Source: CAZBBC01 sp964489835 (GTDB taxonomy: Bacteria; Calditrichota; Calditrichia; JAJRVZ01). From it: a stretch of DNA of 21,091 nucleotides. The DNA lies in contig CAZBBC010000073.1 in NCBI GenBank assembly GCA_964489835.1, forward strand, positions 1 to 21,091. Direction: 5' to 3'. Both the position numbers and the translations under genes were made by a program. The notes below the pieces were generated by a model, which saw only the letters and a list, made by a program, of their open reading frames with translations, was not told where the DNA came from and made no database searches. Position 1 is the first letter of the stretch. Each line of letters begins with the position of its first letter. Below, piece after piece: positions 7,475 to 16,021 of the stretch.

Positions 7475-8443
7475 ATGGAAAATTTTATAAAAGAAAGGAA
7501 TTTGTCATTGAGATATCAGTATAAATTTCAACCATTCCTGTACCGGATAATAACAGTGGTATTTTTAGCTGTTGTTTTTTACCACTGTGGTGAATCCCCA
7601 CAGATATCAAAAGAAGAGGCGGCTTATATTGCAGAAATCGAAGCATGGCATGCAAAACGGATTCAAGCGCTTACTTCGAAAACCGGTTGGTTAAGTCTGT
7701 CCGGATTGTACTGGCTGAAGGAAGGGGAAAATACTTACGGAAGTAATCCTGCTAATGATATTAAGTTTCCTGCCGGACGTTCGCCGGAGTATATCGGTTC
7801 CATACATCTGCAGAAAGGAAAAATATGGACCGAGATTGACAATGATGTAAATGTTCTTGTGGAGGATCAGAAGATTGCCACTATGGAGATGGATCCTGAT
7901 ATAAGCGGTAAGCCAACGATTCTTACATTGGACTCATTGAGCTGGTTTGTTATTCAAAGGGGCAATCGATACGGCATCCGCTTGCGTGATCGTGCGAGTC
8001 CCTATCTCAGGAATTTCGAAGGGATTGAGAATTATGCTATTGATATTGCCTGGCGGATCCCGGCAAAGCTGGAGCCCTATCATCCACCGAAAAAAATTGA
8101 GGTACCGAATATATTAGGTACCGTATCAGAAGAAACTTCTCCCGGCGCTCTGGTTTTTACGATTGACAATATAAAATATCAGTTGGACCCGATCGCTGAA
8201 CCCGGGGATAAAAAACTGTTCATAATTTTTGCCGACAGGACAAATAATGATGAAACATACGGGGCCGGTCGCTTTTTATATGTTGAAATGCCCGGGGAAG
8301 ATGGTCAGACAACCATTGATTTTAATGAAGCGTATAATCCTCCCTGTGCTTTTACCCCTTATGCCACCTGTCCATTACCACCCGCACAGAATATCTTACC
8401 GATAAAAATTACTGCCGGAGAGAAGAGGTATGGGGAACATTAG
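7475..8443 (+). CDS. DUF1684 domain protein, probably exported
   Basis: This 322-residue protein matches the DUF1684 family, whose biochemical function is unknown to me. It shows the recognisable core WHAKRIQALTSKTGWLSLSG followed by LYWLKEGENTYGS near the N-terminus, FADRTNNDETYGAGRFLY, and the C-terminal signature FNEAYNPPCAFTPYATCPLP ending with a conserved PxxxGEKRYG-like tail. A hydrophobic segment (about residues 24-38) followed by YHCGES suggests export and possibly lipidation at that cysteine, although His at -1 is not a normal lipobox. The ATG at 7475 has no good ribosome binding site. An in-frame TTG at 7508 has AAGGA 8 nt upstream and may be the true start, giving a normal short signal peptide. 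It stands alone between two repeat-rich regions. Confidence 0.85.
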   Translation: MENFIKERNLSLRYQYKFQPFLYRIITVVFLAVVFYHCGESPQISKEEAAYIAEIEAWHAKRIQALTSKTGWLSLSGLYWLKEGENTYGSNPANDIKFPAGRSPEYIGSIHLQKGKIWTEIDNDVNVLVEDQKIATMEMDPDISGKPTILTLDSLSWFVIQRGNRYGIRLRDRASPYLRNFEGIENYAIDIAWRIPAKLEPYHPPKKIEVPNILGTVSEETSPGALVFTIDNIKYQLDPIAEPGDKKLFIIFADRTNNDETYGAGRFLYVEMPGEDGQTTIDFNEAYNPPCAFTPYATCPLPPAQNILPIKITAGEKRYGEH

Positions 8444-8726
8444 TCGTTAAGCGAAGAGCGTGGAACGAAAAGCGTGTAGCGGCGCATCGAGATTCGCCTT
8501 ATAGGTATAAGGTATAAGGTAGAGACGCATTGCAATGCGTCTAAAGGTATAGGGTATAAGGTATAAGGATATAAGAAAAGTGTGGAGCGTGTAAAGGCAA
8601 GACAAAACATGAGCCGGCATGATGGATAATCCAAAATTATATAAATTACGAATTACGAATTCCAAATTTCCAGTTCCCAATTCCTATAGTTATTATTGAT
8701 AAAATTGTGGGAATTTGCTTCTGATA
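8444..8726. repeat. Low-complexity repeat tract with perfect 20-bp palindrome
   Basis: This gap contains GGTATAAGG-type units on both sides (about 8507-8519 and 8545-8575) of the perfect palindrome AGACGCATTGCAATGCGTCT (8523-8542). It also has degenerate GCGTG/GGAACG units at 8455-8480 and AATTACGAATTACGAATTCC (8645-8664). The open frames here are products of the repeats. The palindrome unit belongs to a type seen as dispersed intergenic repeats in several phyla. Confidence 0.7.
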
Positions 8727-9149
8727 TTATCCTTGAATTTTTTTTATAAATTCAGTAGGTATCCGCACCGGTTTCTGCGTCTGAAAATCAAAAAAAACAA
8801 TCGCGGTTTTAGACAGAGCGACCACTTTATTATTATCATTTACTACACGATAGTAAAGATCACAACTTTTTTTTGAAATGTCATCAACGCCGATCTCTAT
8901 GGTTAAAACATCACCGTAAAAACTTTGAGATTTATAAACGATAACCACATCGGCCATCATGGTCGCAGTACCCTCGACATCCATTTCTGTATAACCCAAA
9001 TGTTTAAAAAATTGAACACGGGCTTCATGAATAATGGATAATAGTGAATCATTTCCCAAATGGGTGGCGTAATTGATATCTGTAATCCTGATTGGAATTT
9101 GTGTGCTGAACAGATATTTTTCCGGCATATTAAGTTTAATTCTGGCCAT
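8727..9149 (-). CDS. Acyl-CoA thioesterase, hot-dog fold (4HBT/YbgC-like)
   Basis: This 140-residue protein has the length and pattern of the single hot-dog-domain thioesterases that cleave acyl-CoA thioesters in the cytoplasm. The active-site helix region reads RITDINYATHLGNDSLLSII, with the aspartate (D of TDINY) and the HLGND turn placed as in 4-hydroxybenzoyl-CoA thioesterase relatives. It is followed by the HEARVQFFKHLGY helix and the strand pattern VVIVYKSQSFYGDVLTIEI that forms the dimer interface. I choose the ATG at 9149 (MARIKLN) because CAGGA lies 10 nt upstream. An in-frame TTG at 9158 overlaps that site too closely. The substrate cannot be told. Its neighbours do not suggest a pathway. 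Confidence 0.88.
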   Translation of the reverse strand: MARIKLNMPEKYLFSTQIPIRITDINYATHLGNDSLLSIIHEARVQFFKHLGYTEMDVEGTATMMADVVIVYKSQSFYGDVLTIEIGVDDISKKSCDLYYRVVNDNNKVVALSKTAIVFFDFQTQKPVRIPTEFIKKIQG

Positions 9150-9216
9150 ATAAATCAATTCCTGCTACAATATAATACTATTCTAATAATTAGAGATATT
9201 ATTCTAAAATAAACTA

Positions 9217-9264
9217 TGAGATTGCTTCGCTGACGCTCGCAATGACGATATTAGAGTCGTCATT
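9217..9264. repeat. Short palindromic repeat upstream of the thioesterase gene
   Basis: GAGATTGCTTCGCTGACGCT followed by CGCAATGACGA is of a kind widely dispersed between bacterial genes. It is followed by a perfect 8-bp inverted repeat, AATGACGA (9241-9248) with TCGTCATT (9257-9264). It sits between the terminator of the oxidoreductase gene and the thioesterase start. Confidence 0.5.
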
Positions 9265-9287
9265 TTCATCTCAAATGAGCAAAAAAG

Positions 9288-9312
9288 AAAGACGTCCGGG
9301 AAGGACGTCTTT
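9288..9312 (-). terminator. Rho-independent terminator of the oxidoreductase gene
   Basis: On the minus strand a 10-bp perfect stem (AAAGACGTCC with GGACGTCTTT, loop TTCCC) is followed by TTCTTTTTTGC. It lies about 57 nt after the stop codon of the Gfo/Idh gene, so it closes the minus-strand carbohydrate cluster. It is the clearest intrinsic terminator in the window. Confidence 0.88.
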
Positions 9313-9368
9313 TCTTATCTAAAATTAGCTTGTTAATTTTTTTTAAAACTCATTGAAAAGATCGGAGA

Positions 9369-10754
9369 TTACAGGCTCCAACCATTAGCATAGGGTCGGA
9401 TAAGGAATTCATTTGCCTCTGGTAAATTGGTAATCTCACCCTTCTTGCCATCCCACTCAAGGGGCATGTTTTTATCAGCCAAACGAACAGCAATGTTTCC
9501 CAGCATCATGGTTTCAACCAGCTTTGAGGCATAATCAAAATTTGATGTAGCCTGCACCCCTTTTTTAATGGATTGGACCCACTCCTGATGAATACCAGGG
9601 GAGCGCGGGATAGTTTTCGCAGGCTGTTTGTAGGCTTTCATTTTTGTTTCGGGAATAATCCGTGGATTACTTCCGTAGCATCCACACATGATTTTACCTT
9701 TTTTACCGAGATAGAGGACACCCCCATCGGAATCGCCCATCCGCCGACCCGGTTCTAATTCCTCAGGACGAGGTGGCATCATTCCACCGTCATACCAGGT
9801 AAATTTGACCGGGGGCATTTTACCACGAGCTGGAAATTCATATCGTATAACTTCAGCAACCGGCCAGCTATCACCATTAAATTTAGTCGAACTGGCTTGT
9901 ATGGTTGTTGGATATTCAAGTTTTAGGGTCTGATAAGGTATATCGAAAATGTGAGCACCCATATCACCCAGAGCACCGGTACCAAAATCACACCAGGCAC
10001 GCCAGCTCCAGGGGGCATATACCGGATGATAGGGACGAAACGGAGCAGGGCCCAACCATAATACCCAATCCATTTCCGGTGGTACGGATGGGATTTCCTT
10101 TGGGCGATCCATTCCGGTTTCCCATACCGGGCGATTTGTCCAGCAATATACTTCATCTACCTGGCCGATAGCATCATCTGCAAGCCATTCGGCGATAAGA
10201 CGAATACCTTCTCCCGCATGTCCCTGGTTACCCATCTGGGTAATAACGCCGGCCTTTTTTGCCGCGTCTCGCAGTATCCGTGCCTCTTTAACCGAATGGG
10301 TGAGAGGTTTTTGAACAAAGGTATGTAATCCCCTATGCATAGCCGCCATAGCAGCAACAGCGTGTGTGTGATCAGGGGTACTGACAGTTACGGCATCAAT
10401 ATTCTTTTCTTTATCGAGCATGACGCGAAAATCTTTATATTTAGGCGCCTTCTCCAAAACGTTTGCCAGATCCTGCCTGTTTTCATCTTCTCTGGTTCGT
10501 TGTAAGGTTTCAGTCATTTTTCTGTCGTCCACATCACATAAGGCAACGATATTCTCGGTACTCACTTCGTACATATCGGATCGGCCTTTTCCGCCGGCGC
10601 CAATGACAGCGATATTAAGTTTATCATTTGGCGATGTAAATCCTTTGCCACCCAATACATGCCGGGGAACAATGGTAAAGGCAGCGGTAGTTGCCGCCAT
10701 TCCGCCTAAGAACTGACGCCTGGATATTCCTTTTTTAGATTTTTGTTCATCCAT
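9369..10754 (-). CDS. Tat-exported Gfo/Idh/MocA-family oxidoreductase
   Basis: This 461-residue NAD(P)-dependent sugar dehydrogenase has a twin-arginine signal, SRRQFLGG (11-18), before a hydrophobic stretch ending near residue 36. It should therefore be folded with its cofactor and exported. The Rossmann fold begins LNIAVIGAGGKGRSD (46-60), the acidic residue after the second strand is in ALCDVDD, and the family EKP motif appears as VQKP (147-150, K149). GNQGH and the GDMGAHIFD segment supply the expected substrate-side histidines. Members oxidise sugar or inositol hydroxyls; in glycoside 3-oxidation systems they form 3-keto sugars. The ATG start has AGGAG (10763-10767) 8 nt upstream. It is last in the minus-strand cluster and has its own terminator. 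Family and export are firm; the substrate is inferred from neighbours only. Confidence 0.92.
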   Translation of the reverse strand: MDEQKSKKGISRRQFLGGMAATTAAFTIVPRHVLGGKGFTSPNDKLNIAVIGAGGKGRSDMYEVSTENIVALCDVDDRKMTETLQRTREDENRQDLANVLEKAPKYKDFRVMLDKEKNIDAVTVSTPDHTHAVAAMAAMHRGLHTFVQKPLTHSVKEARILRDAAKKAGVITQMGNQGHAGEGIRLIAEWLADDAIGQVDEVYCWTNRPVWETGMDRPKEIPSVPPEMDWVLWLGPAPFRPYHPVYAPWSWRAWCDFGTGALGDMGAHIFDIPYQTLKLEYPTTIQASSTKFNGDSWPVAEVIRYEFPARGKMPPVKFTWYDGGMMPPRPEELEPGRRMGDSDGGVLYLGKKGKIMCGCYGSNPRIIPETKMKAYKQPAKTIPRSPGIHQEWVQSIKKGVQATSNFDYASKLVETMMLGNIAVRLADKNMPLEWDGKKGEITNLPEANEFLIRPYANGWSL

Positions 10755-10839
10755 AACACAATCTCCTATTATTCAATTTATTTCATTTGGGTTATTTTTT
10801 ATTCCTTCTCTCGGTGTTGCCTTTACGCAGTTAATCATA

Positions 10840-10955
10840 TTAACCTGATCTATTCATACCGCAGCCGTTGGCTGCAACCAAATAAAGAATTTGTCCACGG
10901 ATTATCCGTCTTCGCCGGATCAGGCTTTGACTGACACGAATTAACACGGATTAAA
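10840..10955. repeat. Composite dispersed repeat (TTAACCTGAT and CCACGGATTA modules)
   Basis: The left module repeats 2554-2579. The right module, with CCACGGATTA, ACACGAATTAACACGGATTA and related units, recurs at 12533-12565 and as paired ends at 16026-16077. The units look like degenerate tandem copies of a CACGGATT/CACGAATT decamer. Confidence 0.6.
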
Positions 10956-11078
10956 ACTAAAATAATTATACTCTGAACCACCTACAATGGGACATCTTAA
11001 AAAACATTTATGATTTTAATAATTTAAAAAATGCTGCTTGTCTTTTTAGAATCTCATTCCGTGTTGATTTATATTTCA

Positions 11079-11182
11079 ACCACGAAGTTCACGAAGGTCA
11101 CGAAGACATTATAAAGACTATTTTTTTATAGAGACGAAACATACTCTTAAATTTTTTTAAACTTCGTGCGCTTCGTGGTTAA
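11079..11182. repeat. Inverted CACGAAG repeat
   Basis: AACCACGAAGTTCACGAAGG followed by TCACGAAG (11079-11106) is mirrored by ACTTCGTGCGCTTCGTGGTT (11161-11180), separated by an AT-rich loop. It could form a long imperfect hairpin. On the minus strand it lies just downstream of the epimerase stop codon, where it may influence transcript ends. Confidence 0.6.
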
Positions 11183-11200
11183 ATAAATATACAGCTAAAA

Positions 11201-12448
11201 TTACTTTAATTGTACCGCCTTTTCCAATTTTTTGATAACCTGACAGGTGCCCCGCACCGTATGATAAAAAACTTTCCAGCTGGTACCCATGTAATCCCAG
11301 ATTAAATTTCCTTCTCTGCTCAGCAATGCATACCATTCACCCAGATCCCAGTTGATATTTTTTGTAAATACAAAATCATGAACATTCTTAAAAGCATCCA
11401 GGTACTTCTGATTTTTGGTCAGCAAATAGGCATCAAGAAAACCAACCATCGCTTCTGCCTGTTGCCAGAATTCTTTGGTTACTTCTGTTGGCTCTCCGTC
11501 ACGCTGTCCCTCTACAAATATTCCACCGAATTCCCAATCGATTCCCCGGTGATAGGTATGTTCATAAATGGGTATTACCCGGTCCAGACTTTTTTCCCGG
11601 GGAATACCTAAAATATCCTGGGCGTGAAGATATAACCAGGCCAGCTCAATATTATGTCCATACGACGTTATATCCGTCGATTTACCGTCCTCATCAAAGC
11701 GATCACGGCCCCACACGGTATCGAGTTCCACATTGGCAATTGGTGTCCAGTCCTGTGTAAACATTGAAATACCGGTGCCTGTACCGGGGTCAATCATTTT
11801 GTCATATATCAGTTCGATCACATCCTCTAAAGCTTTTTTATGATTCCCGGCTTTGGTGAGTTCCAAAAGGGTTGTAAATGCTTCCATCAGATGCATATGC
11901 ACGTCGAGAGATTTATGAACCCCAATATCGCCCCGGGCTTGTTTTGGTTCAAATTTTCGATCAAAATGTTCAAAATAACCGCCATATTCTTTATCCACTA
12001 CTCTTTCCTGAAGCATATCAAAAAGGCGGATTGCTTCCTTTTCTGCGGTTTTGTCTCCGGTTAATAGCGCATATTCTGAAAGCCCGTATATAAGAAAAGA
12101 ATGGCCGTAGATAATTTTATTATCATCGATCGGATGACCATCTGCTTCAACAATCCAGTAATAACCGTCGTATTCCGGATCCCTGAAGTGATGAAATAAA
12201 AAGTCAATACCCTGCTGCAGACTCTCCCTGCCATTCGGCCACATAAATCCTAGGCGCATGGCATGGGAAAGAGTAAAAATACAACGGGCCTGGGATAATA
12301 GTGATTTTTCAGTGACATCGGTACGTTTACCATCTTTATCATAATTGGTCTGAAACCCGCCATAGGTTGGTTCCACTGCCCGGGCTGCCCAGAAAGGAAT
12401 GAGCTTTTCATTAAGATATGCTTTTGTCTTTTCTAAATAGTCAATCAT
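11201..12448 (-). CDS. AGE-family sugar 2-epimerase (cellobiose 2-epimerase-like)
   Basis: This 415-residue protein of the N-acylglucosamine 2-epimerase (alpha6/alpha6-barrel) family converts a glucose-type reducing-end sugar to its C2 epimer (mannose type) through a ring-opened enediol. Catalytic-type residues are visible in KSLDVHMHLMEAF (H184/H186), SYGHNIELAW (H265, E268), WQQAEAMVGF (E332) and KVFYH (H396). The KS-H-H-x-x-EA and YGH-IE patterns are closer to cellobiose 2-epimerases than to GlcNAc 2-epimerases. It has no signal peptide, so it acts in the cytoplasm, downstream of import. I chose the ATG at 12448 because GAGG (12455-12458) lies 6 nt upstream; another ATG at 12460 has no ribosome binding site. 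The exact substrate (mono- or disaccharide) is uncertain. Confidence 0.88.
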   Translation of the reverse strand: MIDYLEKTKAYLNEKLIPFWAARAVEPTYGGFQTNYDKDGKRTDVTEKSLLSQARCIFTLSHAMRLGFMWPNGRESLQQGIDFLFHHFRDPEYDGYYWIVEADGHPIDDNKIIYGHSFLIYGLSEYALLTGDKTAEKEAIRLFDMLQERVVDKEYGGYFEHFDRKFEPKQARGDIGVHKSLDVHMHLMEAFTTLLELTKAGNHKKALEDVIELIYDKMIDPGTGTGISMFTQDWTPIANVELDTVWGRDRFDEDGKSTDITSYGHNIELAWLYLHAQDILGIPREKSLDRVIPIYEHTYHRGIDWEFGGIFVEGQRDGEPTEVTKEFWQQAEAMVGFLDAYLLTKNQKYLDAFKNVHDFVFTKNINWDLGEWYALLSREGNLIWDYMGTSWKVFYHTVRGTCQVIKKLEKAVQLK

Positions 12449-12532
12449 ATTACGCCTCATAGAGTTTTTATACTAAATCTATCCAGTTTACCACTAAAAT
12501 CCACAAAAATGCAGGGCCGACAAATTTTTTGT

Positions 12533-12698
12533 CCACGGATTACACGGATTGGCACGAATTTCCACAAGTAATATTTATAATATTGAATAAAAATAATTCG
12601 TGAAAATTAGCTGCCAACCCTCTCCCAGCCCCTCCCTGTCCGGCAAAGCCGGACAGGGAGGGGTGGACCGCGCTAGCGGGACGGGGTGGGTTATTATC
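12533..12698. repeat. Repeats between epimerase and rhamnosidase genes, including a 16-bp perfect hairpin
   Basis: The left part (12533-12565) is CCACGGATTACACGGATTGG followed by CACGAATTTCCAC. The right part has CCCCTCCCTGTCCGGC (12629-12644), loop AAA and its exact reverse complement (12648-12663). It then continues to CGCTAGCGGGACGGGGTGGG, shared with 2571-2596. On the minus strand the hairpin is 50 nt after the rhamnosidase stop codon, but no T-run follows it, so I list it as a repeat that may also reduce read-through. Confidence 0.75.
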
Positions 12699-12712
12699 AG
12701 AAACAGTGCTTG

Positions 12713-15700
12713 CTATTCTGCGACAAACGAATAATTCCCTGATCCAATTTCAAAAACCGTTACAGAATCATTTTTGTCCACCAGACGTATCTCTGCCGAT
12801 TCGCCAATGGGTTGCCCCTTCTTAAGTAACAGATTACCATTCTCTGTAATACTTGACCATGGCTTATGCAATGTCGGTATATGAACCCGGGCGGTCGTAT
12901 TGGCTGGGATCGAGACATTCATTGTTAATTGACCATTCTTGATTTGCCAGCGGGATTGTATCATTCCATAAATGGATTGAAATTTGCCTTCAGCCCAGGT
13001 TAAATCACCGGCAGGTCGTGGGGCGATAATGGTCCGTTTAAATCCAGATGCTTCCGGATCGGGGCGAATACCGGCAAGCCAGGCATAAAACCATTCGCCG
13101 ATGGATCCAAGAGCAAAATGATTCCTGGAATTCATACCCGGTCCCTGTGTGTCGCTGTTCCATAATTCCCAAATGGTTGTTGCATCTTTCTCCACCATGT
13201 AACCCCAGGAGGGATATGTCTTCTGGCTGGCCATTCGATAGGCCAGTTCATGTTCTCCGTTCTGACTGAGCATGGGTAAAATATAGGCGGTACCAAGAAA
13301 ACCGGTGGAAGGATGATTGCCTTTTTCCTTCACATCATTCACAATATTGGCGACTATTTTTGAGGTTAATTCCGCCGGAGTAATACCAAAGGCCAAGGGT
13401 AACAAATTAGCGGTTTGTGTGGCACCTTCATATTGCCCGGTTTTTTTGTCAAAATATTTATTCTGATAGGCCTCGGCAATTTTTGAAGCCATTTCATTAT
13501 ATTTTTTTTCGTCTTCCTTTTTACCGATGATCCCCGCCATTTCGGCCAGCAGTTTTGTACTGTAATAGAAATATGCGGCACCAATTGGTTTCTTGGGAGA
13601 TTCTACGACGGCAATCCAATCTCCGTATCCGCTCCTTTCGTACAAATATCCCTTGCTGTTTTTTTCCATATAACCTACCCAGGCGGCCATTGCCTCATAG
13701 TTTTCTTCGATGATACGCTTGTCGCCATAAAAATGATAAACCACCCAGGGTACCACCACAACAGCATCACCCCAGCCAGGTTTCGCTGGTCCTGAAACGA
13801 CGATAGCGGGATTTACATCATAAACAGCACCATCGTCCTCCTGGCAATCACTGATATCGTGCATCCATTTACTGAAGAAGCGGGCCATATTCATATTGTA
13901 ACTGGCGGTGGGCGCAAATATCTGCGCATCCCCCATCCACCCCAGACGTTCATCACGCTGCGGACAATCCGTCGGAACACTGTACATGTTGCCCCGTTGT
14001 CCCCAGGTAATATTCTTGTGTATTGCATTAATGAGATCATTGGAACAGGCAAATTGAAGTGTTACCGGTGGTGCAGAGTGAATAACCCGGCCCGTAATGG
14101 CATCTTTGCCGGGCTTCCCCGGAAATCCTGTGATTTCAACATACCGGAAGCCATGATACGTAAAGTGTGGTTCCCAGATTTCCGTCCCATCTCCTTTCAG
14201 AATGTAAGTATCGGTGGCTCTTGCTCCGCGCAGATTTTCCGTATATATATTACCGTCATCCTTTAATACTTCTGCAAAACGTAATACGATGGTGGTACCT
14301 GCCGGACCTTTGACTTTCAATTTTACCCAGCCAACCATATTCTGCCCCAGGTCAAATACGTATACTCCGGAATCTACCTCGGTAACTGTAGCCGGTTGAA
14401 TTTCTTCTGTGACCTGAAGCGTCGGACCCTGTTGAACGACGAGTTTCGCTTTTGTTTTATCCTGAATAGTTATCGTTTCCCATCGATCATCATTAAATCC
14501 AGGTTCTGCCCAGCCTTTTTTCTCCTGCCGGGCATCATAGAGCTCACCATTATAGATATGGTTTTCAATAAGCGGTGAATCCGCGAATTTCCAATTTTGA
14601 TTGCTAACGATATGTTCTTTCGTACCATCGTTGTAATCAATGTCCAGCTGAAGTAAAAAACGCAGCGGGCCCTTGCTGTAAGTTTTAGTTCCTCTCCATC
14701 CCAGTCCGCCACTCCACCACATATTTCCTAACAAAGCACCAATCGCATTATCACCTTTTTTTAACAGGGCGGTTACATCATAAACCTGATATTGAATGCG
14801 GGTCGGATAATCCGTCCAACCGGGTGTAAATATATCATTCCCCACTCGTTTTCCGTTGATATACATAATATAATTGCCCAGTCCGGTGATGTAGGCCCGA
14901 CCACGGCTAATATCTTTATTCAGCTGAAAATCATCCCGTACCATGATTGAACGTGGCGGATAGTAAATATCTTCAGAATCGATTTGTCCCCAGTCGGAGT
15001 CTTCATAACTTCCGAGCACCTTTACCTTTCCCCATTTCTTTTCCAGCACTACAGCCGTATTCCAGTCATTTGTCTTTGTGGCTACCGTTTTCCAGGTCTT
15101 ATCTGAATTAATCATTATACTGGTATCATCATCATAGATCATTTTCAGGCTGAATAATAGTCCACAGACTTCTCCCAGATTATTCGCCGCCTGAACCGCT
15201 ATCAGATTTTTTCCCTCTCGTAAATATGGTTTGATTTTGAATTCATAAATTTCGGTCCAGTTGGAACCGCTTCCAATTTTAGTGCCATTAAGGTAGAACG
15301 TAAAATAATTGTCCGCAGTTGTTTTGACCACTGCTTCTTTGATTATTTTTCCTGCAGGAATATCAAATGACTTCCTGAAAAACACCTGTTTATCGACTTC
15401 TTTTTCTTCAGGATGCCAGATCCAAAATCCCCAGGGCCAACCTGATTTGGGCTGTTCCTGAATGATCTGATTGCCTATCCAGTTACCCTGCCAGTCATCC
15501 GGAGAGAGAAGGCCCATCTCCCACCAGGCGGTGACGCTGAATGGCGAAGGATTTCCATGGCCATCCCAGGTACGAACTTTCCAATAGTATCTTTTTCCGG
15601 ATATCAATGCAGGGCCGTTGTAGGGCACATGGACCGATTGATCCGAACTAATTTTACCACTGTCCCAGATATCACCCTTATCCCCGTTCAGTATCTCTTC

Positions 15701-15952
15701 ATCACTGGCTACAAGAACTTGATAGGCAGACTGTAAGGTGTTACGATGGCTATTATCTAAATGCCAGGATAGTCGTGGTTTCAGGATATCCAGTCCCAGA
15801 GGATTGGTTTGATATTCACAGCGTAAATTTTGTGGTGCACTAAACTCGGTTTTTAATCCGGTACAGGAAAGCAACATGAAAGATAAAACGATAACTATAA
15901 TAAATCTCCCGTAAACCATGAATGATTTGAAAAAGTAAATTGACATGACCAT
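12713..15952 (-). CDS. GH78 alpha-L-rhamnosidase, lipoprotein
   Basis: This 1079-residue glycoside hydrolase family 78 enzyme releases alpha-L-rhamnose from glycans or plant glycosides by an inverting mechanism. A lipoprotein signal ends in FMLLSC (C30), so it is anchored in the envelope. After a fibronectin-like N-terminal domain (PQNLRCEYQTNPLGLD...WKVRTWDG) comes an extra beta-sandwich (about 190-285, with NYFTFYLNGTKIGSGSNW), then the Bac_rhamnosid N domain with YINGKRVGNDIFTPGWTDY. The (alpha/alpha)6 catalytic domain has the hallmark VPTDCPQRDERLGWMGDAQ (about 657-676, with the D/E/D residues) and the general-base glutamate in TTIWELWNS (about 925). AAGGAG lies 4 nt before the ATG at 15952 and 10 nt before an alternative ATG at 15946. 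It follows the GxGYxYP gene after 69 bp, so the two are probably co-transcribed. It appears complete. Confidence 0.96.
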   Translation of the reverse strand: MVMSIYFFKSFMVYGRFIIVIVLSFMLLSCTGLKTEFSAPQNLRCEYQTNPLGLDILKPRLSWHLDNSHRNTLQSAYQVLVASDEEILNGDKGDIWDSGKISSDQSVHVPYNGPALISGKRYYWKVRTWDGHGNPSPFSVTAWWEMGLLSPDDWQGNWIGNQIIQEQPKSGWPWGFWIWHPEEKEVDKQVFFRKSFDIPAGKIIKEAVVKTTADNYFTFYLNGTKIGSGSNWTEIYEFKIKPYLREGKNLIAVQAANNLGEVCGLLFSLKMIYDDDTSIMINSDKTWKTVATKTNDWNTAVVLEKKWGKVKVLGSYEDSDWGQIDSEDIYYPPRSIMVRDDFQLNKDISRGRAYITGLGNYIMYINGKRVGNDIFTPGWTDYPTRIQYQVYDVTALLKKGDNAIGALLGNMWWSGGLGWRGTKTYSKGPLRFLLQLDIDYNDGTKEHIVSNQNWKFADSPLIENHIYNGELYDARQEKKGWAEPGFNDDRWETITIQDKTKAKLVVQQGPTLQVTEEIQPATVTEVDSGVYVFDLGQNMVGWVKLKVKGPAGTTIVLRFAEVLKDDGNIYTENLRGARATDTYILKGDGTEIWEPHFTYHGFRYVEITGFPGKPGKDAITGRVIHSAPPVTLQFACSNDLINAIHKNITWGQRGNMYSVPTDCPQRDERLGWMGDAQIFAPTASYNMNMARFFSKWMHDISDCQEDDGAVYDVNPAIVVSGPAKPGWGDAVVVVPWVVYHFYGDKRIIEENYEAMAAWVGYMEKNSKGYLYERSGYGDWIAVVESPKKPIGAAYFYYSTKLLAEMAGIIGKKEDEKKYNEMASKIAEAYQNKYFDKKTGQYEGATQTANLLPLAFGITPAELTSKIVANIVNDVKEKGNHPSTGFLGTAYILPMLSQNGEHELAYRMASQKTYPSWGYMVEKDATTIWELWNSDTQGPGMNSRNHFALGSIGEWFYAWLAGIRPDPEASGFKRTIIAPRPAGDLTWAEGKFQSIYGMIQSRWQIKNGQLTMNVSIPANTTARVHIPTLHKPWSSITENGNLLLKKGQPIGESAEIRLVDKNDSVTVFEIGSGNYSFVAE

Positions 15953-16021
15953 TTTTCTCCTTAACTAATATATGCTATTATAGCTAAAACTTTGTTGTTT
16001 TATCAAAGTTTCAAAAAACTT

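Larger units (their letters stand above)
10755..11200. other. Repeat-rich gap between oxidoreductase and epimerase genes
   Basis: These 446 bp hold no gene. From the right there are inverted CACGAAG-type repeats (11079-11182). From the left there is the TTAACCTGATCTATTCATAC module (10840-10865), a GCAGCC-GTT-GGCTGC hairpin (10861-10875), and a GTCCACGGATTATCCG...CACGAATTAACACGGATTAA tract (about 10893-10955). The size of the gap suggests that the oxidoreductase has its own promoter, perhaps in the AT-rich stretch 10755-10800. Confidence 0.6.

Noticed and set aside
8440..8680. Two overlapping minus-strand open frames in the repeat tract
   Set aside because: Their sequences are translations of tandem GGTATAAGG units (LYLIPYT-like repeats), not protein families.
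10840..11182. CRISPR array suggested by short repeated units between genes
   Set aside because: Units are degenerate, 8-12 bp, partly inverted and without unique spacers of constant length; no cas genes are present.
12629..12663. Intrinsic terminator for the rhamnosidase gene
   Set aside because: The hairpin is strong but is not followed by a T-run on the minus strand, and it belongs to a repeat.
13859..14266. 135-codon plus-strand open frame inside the rhamnosidase gene
   Set aside because: Antisense to the conserved GH78 catalytic region; no independent signals.
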